Program-made: the position numbers and the translations under genes
Shown here: one piece after another, positions 35,320 through 48,800 of the stretch
Layout of the letters: each line of letters opens with the position of its first letter
How positions within the stretch are numbered: position 1 is the stretch's first letter
Notes under the pieces: generated by a model
Told to the model about the DNA's origin: nothing
What the model saw: the letters and a program-made list of their open reading frames with translations, nothing else
The model's database searches: none
Assembly (NCBI RefSeq): GCF_003589595.1
Contig: NW_020653726.1
Location: 10,754,190 to 10,818,189 of the forward strand
Length of the DNA: 64,000 nt
Direction: 5' to 3'
Origin: Hyposmocoma kahamanoa
Lineage: Eukaryota > Arthropoda > Insecta > Lepidoptera > Cosmopterigidae

Positions 35320-35716
35320 CAAACTAGTGGCTTTACTTTATTATAATAGTTTCGTTTCAAAAGTTCAATCTAAGTATCGTCATTGGCGCAAAAGGTTATT
35401 ATTTAAATTTATGAGAGATATCTAACCAGGCGATTGTAAATTGTGGTGGAATAACACAACAATTTCCCTGGTCAAAATGACGGAAGTAAACTGTTAATGA
35501 GTGAACAGTGTCCAGGAAATAATTAGCACCATGCTTTTGTCCCTCTGTTTGTTTATTTATTTGCATTTTATTATACCCATTTCCTCCATTCTGGCGACTA
35601 TAACAATGGTATGAATTAAAATCCATACCTATATTATATTAAATTAGTAACCCTATGATATCTGTCACCAAAATGTTTCAGTGTTGTAATATAATTAAAT
35701 AAATATAATTGAAAAT

Positions 35717-35980
35717 GCTGTGGTAGCCTAATGGTTTGACCTACCGCTTCTCAAGCAGAGGCCGTGGATTCGAATCCGGGCTCGCACGTCTCGAGTTCTT
35801 CGGAATTAATGTGCAAAATTTAATTTGAAATTTACCAGAGCTTTTCAATGAAGGAAAACATCGTGAAACGTACACGTAGAAGGTTCACAACCCTCGGGAA
35901 ACGTGTAAAGTAGCCAACCCTTTTTGGGCTATCGTGGTGAACTAGGTGGGACGTGTGAATGGTTTGATGATGATGAATAT
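35717..35980 (+). mobile_element. tRNA-derived SINE, family D, full length
   Basis: Head GCTGTGGTAGCCTAATGG (box A TAGCCTAATGG), box B GTGGATTCGAATCCGGGC, then the body common in lepidopteran SINEs (GAGTTCTTCGGAATTAATGT, AAGGAAAACATCGTGAAACG, TAAAGTAGCCAACCC) and a GATGATGATGAA tail near 35965. Box B is intact, but the long body marks it as a SINE and not a tRNA gene. Confidence 0.9.
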
Positions 35981-38900
35981 AATTCACATTTTGTAGTACA
36001 CGACACTACGAACTGTAATCCAAATATTTCCTGCCACGTAATCAGGTACCTACCTAACCTAACCTAGCTATAACTTTGTTTACAGTTACATTTGTTAGAA
36101 ATGATGGCTCATGTGACAAGACGGTGAGTTGGTTGCGGTTAAGTCCGCAACTGTACGCGATTGATTTTCCACTTACCGGGTGGCGCGCATGCACTAGAGG
36201 CGGTGCATACACGCGTTACATTAGTAACTTTGCAATAACATGTAGATAGATGTCTTTGGCTTCTTTATGATTTCCTTCTCAATTTAAACGTTTCTAGGAA
36301 TTTTGTCCTCATGTTACATTGCTTCGCACTTAGCCAGTAATGGTGTATTCAATAAAACACGTAGATAACAACAAAAGACAGATACCGACTAGATACACGA
36401 TGACGAATTTTTAATCGCTTATGGCGAGGTAAAACTGTCAAACGAAAATTTACCCTAGTATTACCCTATTACCTTAGCATAAAAATATTTAATAATTTCC
36501 TTATTTGTAAAAGTAAACACTATTTGCTCATTTATATTTATATTTGCCCAATTAGTAGTTATGATTACATTTGGTTATTTAGGTCAGCCTTTCGAAATTA
36601 ATAGCTTAGTTAAATGGACATGCATGGAAATTACCTAACTATCACGTAACTTTTTAAATGGATCCACAAAAAATAATTATTGTAAAAAGTAAACGGTTTC
36701 GTGGTATAGTTTTATTTTATAGAGAAAAGAAGCGTAATAAATAGAAACAAAATCAACACACTTATAAGACCTCATGACAGGGGTCGGCACGTATGTTTTT
36801 TTGTTTAAAACCGCTTCGCCTTCGGGACATCGCGCCAACATACACGTTACATATACAACAAAATTGGTGGTTATATTAGTGGTAAAGCGGTCGACCTTGA
36901 AAACACCCGAGTCAAGGTCGCAGATACTTTGAATCTTATTTAAATTGTACCCTGTTTGGAGTGCCTCCCATTGTAGCGTGGACGACAATAAGTTCGGGTT
37001 GACTGCCTCAGCCTAAAAAACTTAACGTAGTGGGGGCATAAAACAGGTCAATCACCTCGATGCGTGAACCAATTTGAAATAACTACATGATGACTGACGC
37101 TCTCTGCACAAAGAACGGTCGTTTACTCGTTACGTTTGAGCACAAATGATATTATGATAATTTCCCACGAAATAACGGCACTGTGAAACAATAGGACACA
37201 TGGGCAGCTCCTCTCATTTGTCGCTTAGATATTTATGTATTTGGACTAATGAGATGGATATATTTTCTGTGGATTATAGTTTTCTTTGTGTATTCTCGCA
37301 CTGGTACTAAATATAAAATCTATAATTGATTTATTATATGAATGCCACAATTTGCAATCACATCACAACGTGAATACAGACATAGGATAATAATAAACAC
37401 AGATCTACAAGGATTGTTAATTTAAACGTGTTCGCAAATTGAAATATCATTCTCGTAGGAAATACTATTAGTAACAAGAAATTATTTAGTAAAAATAAAA
37501 ACGTCAATTTTACAAAACGTAAACATGGGTTAAATGTGAACTTCAACACATGTATCCAGTTATTTTCTTACTAAACGTTACTACATACAAAACGAAAGCA
37601 ACTGCGATTTAATAATATTATAAGAGTATTACTTGAAGTAACAACTTGAAAACGAAGGTATCGGCGTCAAGACGGCGATATTTTAGTCTGCGTTTGACGT
37701 TTACGTTGGGCGATAAGCTTGGGGCCCTTTGTGACAAACGTCGCTGCTATTTGTATTGAGAGTAACGACTAGGATAATGTTGTGATGCGTTAGGAATTCG
37801 GTCCCTGCTAATGACCAATGAGCCTGATAACCAGACGCAACTCCTACACTCTCGGTTAGGCTTCCAACGTGATAACAACGTGCTTTACTGCAATAGTACT
37901 TGTTTTTCTGTTATGTGAGTAAAAAACATTTGTTATTGAGATATTAAGTCATTAGGTTGGTCAGTGAACTTTGTATTAAATAAGGAAAGCTATTTTTGTT
38001 CTCTCAATTAATTTCAATGAATAAAGTGTAATAAAAAAAATCATTGCGTCTTTGTGTGTTGAGTGTATTATGTTTAGTTTTTATGAACAATGATTCACCT
38101 TCTATCAATCATTATTCATTCTCATTAATATGTGTATTATACTGTATGTAATATTTCCAATTAAGCACTTAGGACTTGTTTTAAATTGATTAGTCTATCA
38201 TCAGCATTACAATACCGTGTGGGACAATGGCTTATAGAGCACAGTAATTACTACGTTGCTGTTTTCTATTTTACGTGGTAAATTGTAGTAGGTACTTATT
38301 GAGATCAAAAGACTCTTGTTAATATTTACGTAGCAACAATGGTAGGCGTAGTACCATTATGAAAAGCTATTTATTGTTGACCTTTCCACTATTTACATAT
38401 AGTCCTAGAGCAGAGCGGCGGGCGAGAGTCAGTTATAAAAGGAACGCAATGTCGCATCGGGATGCAGCCATGCACTTTCGTTGAGAGGTACTATTTTAGT
38501 CGTAGATATTATTTTGAGCCGGCTCCCAGCGCCGTGACCCACTGACGTGCTTTGTATTCCAAATCGGTTCCTCCGCATACCTGAATCGATTATACATATA
38601 TATTTATCTCCAGTGCCTAGTATTTTTGTGGCAAACAAATCGGGCACTTTACGATTGTTAGATTATATTTTTACCTTATAAAGTTTGATAATACTCATTG
38701 TTACTGTTTGTACTGTCCGAATTTCGTACGCTCTTATCACCACAACGTTCAGTGGATAGAAAGTTAAATTTCCTTTATTGCTTTTTTTCGATAATGTATT
38801 TAAAGGTACAAATCTGATAAAATATTTGTAGATTTATTATCTTTGAATGAAAGTCACGTTCACTAGCAACGGAAATTTAGAAATGTTTCAAGTGGTTTTA

Positions 38901-39849
38901 CTTCCGTAATGATAAGTATGTCGAAAGAATTTAAACTAAGCTGTCATTAGTGTTATACACCCGTGAACACTCTAGTCTAAGTACGATTCCTAACTTGATT
39001 ATTATCCGTCACAACCGTCTTTGATGTCTTTCTATGCAATGACTATAACTAGCGATTGTAATAACAAAAGTAAACTTGCCCATCCGACAGCGCTTTAAAT
39101 TTGTTCGTCCCCTTTTATTTATGGTCGTTGTTTCTTCGTTAGTACTAACAAAGACCTAAATTCTACATTACTTTCAGTCGATTAAATTAGTTAACGATTA
39201 AGAATAATAAGTCACGTCTCGTCACGTTCTGTTTACCGCCGCAATATTTCACTATTTTCCAACATTCGAGGGTCACTTAAATTTCAAGAATACTGTTTTT
39301 TCTTTGCACCTTTCTTGTCTCATTATATTGTGCCTTTAATTTATCAGGTCAGCTATACTTGTCCATACGTAGAGCAAAGGCCTATCGTTAAAAAAAAATC
39401 TATTGTTAAAGCGTTGCCTCATTGCGTCAGTCAAGTCAAGTCAAACCATAGACTAAACATTTCATGCAATGCAGTACAAATTATAAATGGTACATGTGTC
39501 ATTGAAGTGATTTGTAAAGCTGTTTCCGACATAAAAACGACGCATCGTTTCCACAAAATTGCTCTGTGTGAGATTTCGCAATATGTTATTCATAATATGA
39601 CGTATGGAATGAAATGAAAATATCAATGGTTTCCAATGTCCACTCGCATCAATTTATTATTTCCTTTGTCTTAATCCTAACAATTACAGAATATGTAACT
39701 ACCTTTTTTACAACTTCATTTATACCTGTTTCGTTAAGCTTTCATCAGACAAAATAATTCTGATACATTGATTTAGTAGCACAGTAAATAAATTGATATG
39801 AAATTCTTTTTGTCTGTGATTGTAACAGAAAGAAGAGAGAACAGCGAAC

Positions 39850-42800
39850 ATGGGTGCCAAGCAGAGCAAACGCTCGGTGGATATCAGCGGAAAGGAGGCT
39901 GAGGGTGCTGGTGAGGTAGCGGCGGGCGCGGGCGGCGAGGGTCGTGTGGAGGCGCTGGCTGACGCTGATGCGCTCAAGCCGCAGCTCAACGGCGATGCGC
40001 ACATCCACGAACAGACTGTGAGGCTCAATACATTACACAATGTCGCCTGGTCACTGTCGATTCTACTTCGCGACAGGAAACATGTCAAGTACGCGTCGTT
40101 TCCTAAGGCTTCAATAGGGCTCTTAATTTTTCACGTTCCGGCGTCGTGCGTGGAGGTCGACATTCATAAGTACTGTCGAACAACTATAAATCACCGGCGA
40201 CCAGTTGACAATGAGAATTAAAATAACACTAAGCAAACCATTAAATATAGACTTGCTGAGGTTTTCATTTTACATTGGTCTTAAATGTCACAAATTCCGC
40301 CACCACCAAACCAAAACAAATTTCACCTTTCCCACGACGGACAGTAGATAAGAAACTGCCACAATTTTTACACGCTATTAGCAATTTATGTGGCGAACGG
40401 CTAGAGAGTGGAATTCCCTGCCTGCAGGCTTATTCCCTGAAATCTATAAGTTGGGCCTTTTCAAAGCGAGAATAGGCATTATTTAAGTGTGCGTGCTCCA
40501 TCGTCGACCTCATCGTCACTTTGGTGAGACGGAGGTCATATGCGCACTTATTTTTTTTTAATAATTAATACAAATGAAATTTGGGACTCAGTTGATTTTG
40601 TGTATATTTTAATGAATCGTGACAACTCTTGTCGAACCTTGTTTTCATTAAATATTTATATAACTACTTAGTCGCACGAAGACAATGAAGTCGATGCGCT
40701 TTGTTTGTACTCACTTTAACAAGCATATCTGTCTTTAAGATAGTGTTACGAATGTTTAGTGCGTATGATATTGGAGCTGGAATTTCTATTGAGTATTTAG
40801 TTCGCAGACATGCGTCCCACTGCTTCCTGTCGAGATAACGGCTCTATCTTATGCAGAAGAAAACGGACGTTGTTCAAATCGTTAATAAGAGACAATATCG
40901 CATAAACTTAGTCTTGCTTTAGCGTCTTTTATAAACACACAACGTTATGGTATGTCGTTAACTTGACACTAAGTAATTGACCAATTACACGAAGCTCTTT
41001 ATTAACGAAGAATTTAGGAGTAACGGTTGGTTACATTGTTTTTTCCATCACCAAATAAGATGACTTTTTAAAAAATGTTTTGGAACATAAATATGACTAC
41101 ATTCGCTATTTAGATAACTTTACAGTCGCATAAAATTCTGGAAAAAAAGTAAAGGGTAACAAATAATTGCGTGTTTTTGCTATGTACATAAGCGCAATTA
41201 TAAACTGGGGGGTAACGACCTTTCCTGTTACAAACTGCGAATGCGTAGTTATTGCGTTTTATTGAACTTGCATTTCTTTCAGGATAAAGAGAAACAACTC
41301 GATAGCGGTACTCCAGAGAACGAAAAGGATGCCACCACAGAAAAGGAGGCCAAAGAACAAGACAACGAGAGCGACAAGGAGAAAGAGGCTTCTCCTGTAA
41401 CGAACGGCGATACTGAGGCCAAAGCAGAGATCGGAGACTCCTCGCCTGCCCCCGAGGAAAGCAAGAAACCGAAGAAAGAGAAGGTGATTATTTAATGTAT
41501 ACTAATTGCTAACAGTTTTATTAACTATTAATTGAAACTGAAATTTTAAGTACCTATTTATGATGTATCGACAATGTGAAACTACGTAGATTTCTTCATG
41601 TTTTTAGATATAACGTTTCCATATTTTCAAGTACTCATAAACATTAATCTACGCCTTCTTAACATACCGCATGTGTGTGCACATTTTCATGTTCATTAAC
41701 CCAAAGCATGTCACGGGCAGGTCAAGAAGAAATGGTCGCTCAGATCGATCAGTTTCAGCAGAAAAGATAAACCCAAGCAGGAGAAGAAACAAAAAGAGGA
41801 GGAGCCCAAAACGAATGGGGAGCCAGAGAAAGTGCCCGAAGAGGTGAGTTCATAATCATATTAATCATTTACAAAAGGCCAAAAAACTGACCCCACAACA
41901 TAATTTCTTGTAGTAAAATCGAATAAAAAATTGTAAGTTTCTGAAGACTAGTAAATATTGCATTCAAATTTTACTCCATTGTTAGTGATAGCTTTCTACT
42001 ATTCAACCGTCAATAGGTATTCGTATTCCATCAACGCCAACAAAGTATGTGTGATGTGAGTTTCCCGTCGTGATTGTTGGCGTAACGCATCCATCATCAG
42101 ACTGCCTGGCCTACATTTAAATGTTCACAGTATCAGTTCTATATCATGCGATATATGCAGATAATCAGATATCATGCGCCGGATAAGTTTATATTTTTAT
42201 TGAATTCACACTTCGCTGTGCCGTTAACCTTCTCAGTGCGATTCAGAAGCAATGTGAAATCGTGAGCACGTGTGTTAGAAACTGGTACGAGGGCGCTGGA
42301 GCTACATTGAGTTCGCGAGTACCGTTGCTCTAACAACGGCTTCAATCCCTTGACAGCGCAAGCAAAAACTCGACGCAGAGAAATCGATTAACCTAATATA
42401 AAGCCATGGAAGATAGGCGTATGTTAACGGATTATAAGTAGATAATTAACTTTTAGTTACACGTATATCTGCATACTTTAGACCTACATGTAGGTTTAAG
42501 TTTTTAACTTAAATATGATGTGACCTTGGCTGTACAAGTAGAAACCGACGATTTCTATGACAAGCAAGAAGCTATTGCGCCGTAGTGCGTTGCACCTGAA
42601 CCGGCGCGCGCGAGGAACAATACTCATTATAATTCAAAGTGGTGCTATATCCGTGCTAACCAAACGTGCGCCGCCGCTGCCGAAGACGATAACGTGCCAT
42701 TACCGGCGAGCTTGGTTCATTGACGACTTAGCCCACGTTGTCCCGCCACTGTCTAATGCAAATTACATTACGTGTAATATACCATTAACATGAATTCAGT

Positions 42801-45800
42801 AATGTTTTTCGGTTTGCGTATACAATGTAAAGGTTACTGCCGTTTCACTCTACTTGGTTATGTTACGAAGGTGAAAGTATGACTCAAAAGTTACAACTTG
42901 ATCAAATAAACACCTCTGCTTTCTTAAAATAAAGACTCATTCATTATTACTTATTTAAAGAGTAAGTCCAGTGACTGACTAACTCATGTCTATTATAGAA
43001 AATAACGGTCATCACCGATCACCATTACTAATATAGTTGTTATGAAATTATGGTCATGTTTCAGGAAATTTTTACTATTTAAATAGGGTACTATGCAGTT
43101 TTCAATATTACCATACAACATTAACGCCTGTTTAAGAATGTTTGTTTGTAAATAAAACTGTAATAATGAGTATTCTGTACATAACTATTAATTACTTATT
43201 ATAACGTGAAGAATACGGATCCGAAGTGTTTACTTATATCAAGCCATATGTTTCTCGCGGTCATTAGCTTACTGCGCTCTGCCTCCCACGTCGAGAGTTT
43301 GGCATATTTAAACAACAACGCGTCGTTATTTTCCGGATAAAACCTTGACAGTCATCTCACGCAGTACTTAAACTCCCGAATACGGAATACACAAATAATA
43401 ATAGCCTTTCAGACTGGATGTGGCGCAGTAGCTAAATCGGTATATAATAGATTCTATTGTGGATGCAATCATACTATTATTATTATTCGCTGAGTGTTCG
43501 CTGTAAGTTCAAGCCAGGGACCTTTTAACATACACCCGCATAGTTTTTAAAGTTCGGTGTACACTTAAGTGTATAAAATACTTTGGCGAGTCGATGACGC
43601 AAAGACTGGGAGCATTAGGAAACAAGTTTGCGGTGCAAAATAAAATTAGCACTGGTTGGCTTGGCAGGTTTTGCGACGCTACTCGTGGGCGGGTGGACCG
43701 AGCACCGGACGGGTTGCGATTCGTAGGAGGTCGGCGCACCGGTTGCCTTACGTCCCTATGTCCTCAGTACACTACCATTATTTAATCGTAGCTTTAGCGT
43801 TCATGACTATATTTTATAATAAAAATTGAAAAAAAAAAGAAGAAAATAGTCCTAGTAATAATGCGAAAAACATCACTAATCAAAAAAGTAAACGATTTCA
43901 TTGAAATTCCTCATGCGTGTTTAATTAATGTCAATCTGCTTAAGAATTTTAACAATGCTTTCTTCAATTGAACTCATATTACAAACGCAGACGATTTCCG
44001 TGGGACATGTTTGTGTGCCGGTTGATGTAGCATCGAATGAACAATACCGGGTGCCTGTGCCGTAATGTATTAAAACTCACTACCGGTAGAGTAACACGAA
44101 GAACGTTCAGTTCGTGTTGCATGTTTACTAAATCATGCGGCAACATTGGGTCCTCACTGCAGTCGGTTCATCTGTCGTATTTTCATAATATGTCGGCTGT
44201 ATGTGGTTGGCATAACACGGCTTAACCGTGCTTTCTAAAGAGTGACATTAAACATGCATAAATGTAAAATTAAACTTAAATTCAGAAATATGATTTTACA
44301 ATAGTTTTTGACTCCCAAATACGTTTATTTTCTCAGTTTGCGAGTCCTCTGAGTTAATTATTTCAAACTTGCGTCTCTAAAAACGTCACTAATTATTGCA
44401 ACAAAGCGAGTCAGCATCCTTTCTGTCTACTTTACCGATTAAATCAATTAAGTGAGCTGAAGTCAACTACTGAATTTGCCGCAGACGCTAGTCATTCTAA
44501 ATTGGTTGAAAACAGTAGTTGTTACTGACAAAAGCCGTATTGTTTTCCGGAACAGACGGCTTTATTAATGTAATTAGCTGGTCTGCCAGAATGTCGAAAC
44601 AACGATATCTTGAGCTGAATACGTAGGTATTGTATGTACATATTTACGTGTATTACTCACTACTCTACGCCCGCAGTTTGTTTATACAATAACCGTGTTT
44701 GCATTATATGCATATTACACAGATAGTACTATAGTCTGGGGCAACTGTATGCTCTTATTACATTTAAAAGTGATATATTTGAAAACAGAAAAAAAAACAC
44801 GAATTAACATGTTCTGTATGCATTTCTGTAAGCATTGATTTGCGTAAATGACGAGTGGTTAGACAGTTCATTCAACTAGTGATAAGTGGCCACTGGCTAG
44901 TTTTGAGTTATACGACAGCAGTGTGTCCGTACCCGGCGCGGTACTATCTCCTCCGTTATTTATTGCTCATGCAAATTATACTCGTCCGCCGGTCACACGA
45001 CGCCCGATGCTCGCTACTTATGTCGGTGAAGTGTATCACAATGCACTAAGTGTCCTTTTCATTCTGTACTTGTTACTAACTCCTCACCAGTAAGACGACT
45101 ATTCACTGCTGTAATGCGAGTCTTGTGCTCTGATTTATTCAAGATAGCCAACGTGGTTATATGATATAAAAAATGTGCTACCATATAAAAATTGACTCGA
45201 TAAATTCTTATGGAAAATGAACGTGGAACAAATTGAGAAAATGTTCCACTTTCAGCTAGAGAGCGTAATGTAGAAGTCAAACATTGACACGTGCGAGTGT
45301 TTTAGAGCGGAAAATTATTTCCATAGGCTGACGGTCATGGTATTGTATTAAAGTGACGGTGAGTCATCGTCCCCCACCGTCTGGTTACCGTTACCTACTA
45401 CTGGATTTAACTGCGGCTCGCGAAAGTGCGATGAGCTTAATACAAGCTATATTTTCTGCGAAACACACACTCAACCTATGGTGTTTGAAAAAAAAAAAGT
45501 ACTTATTGTATGACTACTTTTGTCTGTATGAGATCCATTAATAATGCCCGTCTTAATACCAATCTGTCTAATGCAACTTTAAGCTTTAACAATCGCCTTT
45601 CTATTTTGTTGTTTGTCCTGGAGCATTGGGTCTGATATTTAATTGTATACGTACAGTGCAATACTGCATTATTATAAGCTTGTTTCGATGAATATGCTTA
45701 ATTCCCATTACGGAGAAATACGTGTTTCGATCCTGAATATGAAATGTAAAGAGTAAAACACTGTAAAAGTAAACTACACCGTTGTATATAAGCGGTTCAT

Positions 45801-48800
45801 TACAATGTAGCAAGATTTGATTGTATTCACAATATTATGATGAAATACACCACATGTTATCGATACAATATTGACTTAGAATGTGCCTGTTCTAATCTTT
45901 TACTATATATTTAGTAGAAACATTACGCGTTTCTAATACTGGTTCCTCATAGCACTTGTATCTTCAACATATTTGCTCTCTCTAATACACGAACACTAAT
46001 AAAGATGGACACATTGGGATATGCCGGAGACGTTTATACTATTAGAATTGTATTTTAATCTATAACTTTGTGAGTGCCATGGCTGCTCGCATACCCGGGT
46101 CGTTGCACTTAACTGCTAACAATCGCTTCACAATTAAATTTTAATCATAATAACGGCTATGTATCTATTAACTAGGCCCACATAATATACACTCACGGTC
46201 GCGGTTGGCCTAAGTGTGATGTTTGATAACCTTAAGGAGGTCTTTCAACCGCAGCCAGTTTTACTTCGTAAATAATAATTCTGTGCCGTCGTTGTAACGT
46301 AGAATTTAGTTTATAAAAATTTCATTCCTAACGAATTACGAATCTAGTTAAGTCCAATAATCCGTTCACATATTAAGTTATACATAGTTATGTATCTAAG
46401 CACTTTTTTATACTGAAAATTTTAACATCTTGTAGATGTTATAAAGATACAATTAACAAAAATAATTGTTGACCCTTGTTTAAGTGTGACGCACGGTACA
46501 TTATATAATTTTAAATTAAAAGTGTTAGGTACGTTAAGTTTATAAGCGCTACTAACTTGATTAATTAAAATAGAATCTAGTAACGTTGTGAGTGTTGTTA
46601 AATATTAAAGTATTGAATATCAGATTTGTTTTGCACTATTTGTTTATACAATATCTATTGAAAGCAATAAATTGTTGCCATAATTGCGTCTCAAATAAAA
46701 CATTTCTTATTTATATGACAAGACATGAGCTGCCAAATGTTTACGACGCATTGATCGAGCGCGTCTATTAGTACAGCATTTGAGGCGTATCTTTCTACAT
46801 CAGTAAACAAAGACGGCCTTGTGTACTAGTATCGTTTTATTGTCCACCACAACCCTGCGGTTGCATGTCTCTGGAAATAAATATATTTTTTTATTTTTTG
46901 CAAATCTTTACTCCGATTTTATGTGCTGACCACATTTGTATATAACACTGCATTGACGTCCCGATAGATTATTCTCTTAGATCTGACTACTCAGAATTCT
47001 GTTTAGAATAAATTAAAGTTTAATATATTATCATGCATTGGCATGCATCATTTTTTACAACAGTTATTGTAAACCAACATACTGAGACCTTTATGTTAAT
47101 TACCTTCATCTTTAACGCAAGTTACTTCTGAATATATGCTTTTATATATATAGTTTTTCGTCCTTTTTAAGTTATATTTATTAGCACACTACAAGCCTGT
47201 ATATAAATTGTAATTTGATTATTCCCAAATAAACCAAATAAAATAAAAAAAAGAATCTGCAATCCATGTTAACTCTTAAAGAACAAAGTGAACCTTCCCT
47301 TAACACTATAATTATTTTTGTGACAATATCGATAGTGTATGTAAAGTGCCATGCAGGTCTGTCTTAAGTTTCCAATGGCTGTTTATTTTTTTTTTTTGTG
47401 CCAACCCTATCTGGTGCAACATAATATGTGTTCGATCATGAGCATTGAAGGGTAACTACTTATCTAAAAATGAGCGTCAATCTTCCGTAACAAAAAATGG
47501 CTCTATATATGACATTGCGCAAGTCGGTCTCCCTTCAGTCGCGGGTGAGATTTCTTGAGGGCAGCTAAGATTAGTGATTTGCTTAACATGGCCGATAACA
47601 AGGTACCTAGCAGTGTTGAATTTCCATCATTTAGTGACAGTGTTGCATCAATATATCATATGTTCAAAAAAAGCATTAAAACCTTTTTTTATAAATCCTT
47701 GTTTTTACCAATATCGTTTTTCTTGAAATTAAAAATTAACTCAAGATTTTTAATCAAATAATTTGTGATTGTTTCATAGGCCTCTGAAGCCACACCAGAC
47801 AATGCAACAAACGAAGTAGCAGAAGAAGCGCTACCTAAAACAGAAGTTAAAGATGAGAAAACTCCTGAAACTCCTGTGACTGAACCTCTGACAAATGGTA
47901 GCAGTACACCTGAGGAGCCTAAGGCCGCGTCTCTCGTGCCCGAAGAGCCAGCCCCAGTCGCAGCCTCCGTCCCGGCTCCGACCGCTGCAGCACTGATTCC
48001 GACTCCAGCTCCTGCAGTTGCAGAGCCAATTGCACCTACACCTGCGCCCGCTGAACCTGAATCCGCCAAGCCCGAACCTAAGGCTGAATCCGAACCTGAG
48101 CAGTTGCCTGTTAATGGTCTCTCTCTAGAAATCTCCGAAGCCGTTCAAACCAACGATAGCAAACCCGAGCCTGCTGCAGTCGCATCAGAAACCGTTCCGG
48201 CCCCTGAAATTCCTGTTAAAAAAGAGGTTTGTGTTGAACAAATGCCCGTAGAATCCATTCCCCCACCTCTCCCCGCGAATCCTCCTCCCTCGTCAGTGGC
48301 ATCCTTTGCCGCTACCACAATGGCACCAGAACTGACAGATGCTTCGCTAGCTAACACCACTGTACTCGTAATCTCGGCACTGCCCTCAAGTCCTGACACC
48401 AACGCTAGTAATATTGATGTGATCGCACCTGAACCACACTCGGACTTACCCTCTGATGTAGGTCGTAAAATCGAAAACAATCCCTCGACGGAAGCATTGG
48501 TTGAACATTCTTCCTTCACAGAAGTAGTTAACGTTGAGGAACAAATTGAAATGAAAATTGAATCTGAAATTACAACATTACAGCAAGCTGAAGACATTGA
48601 TCGTTCCGAAGTTACAACTGTAGACAGCGCATTATTAAACTCCAATATTGCTGTAGAAGATGAGGAAAATGTCATTGAAAAGGAAGACGTAGAAATCCAG
48701 GGAATTCAAGACGAGAATCAGAAGCAAATAAAAGATGAAAGTGATTTGGAAAGTCCCGTTTCATTCGAATGTGACAAAATTTTAGAGACTCCTGCGCTAC

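Larger units (their letters stand above)
32700..39828. other. Intergenic or first-intron DNA between divergent crp and Akap200
   Basis: About 7 kb with little repeat content apart from the SINE at 35717-35980 and the 10-N gap. 36049-36066 holds a short CCTAACCTAACC run like an interstitial insect telomere motif. A TATAAAAGG lies at 38433. No convincing coding exon was seen. It should contain the untranslated first exons and promoters of one or both genes. Confidence 0.5.

Noticed and set aside
35717..35790. Possible tRNA gene (good A and B boxes)
   Set aside because: The sequence after box B does not close an acceptor stem and continues into a known type of SINE body with a GAT-repeat tail.
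36049..36066. Telomere-like CCTAACCTAACC
   Set aside because: Only about two to three units; too short to call an interstitial telomere array.
38429..38647. 72-residue minus-strand frame next to a TATAAAAGG on the plus strand
   Set aside because: No family resemblance or splice support. The TATA-like box has no confirmed start site, so it is only mentioned within the spacer entry.
42557..42793. 78-residue plus-strand frame with Arg-rich start in Akap200 intron 3
   Set aside because: No acceptor or donor in suitable phase and no recognisable domain; treated as chance.
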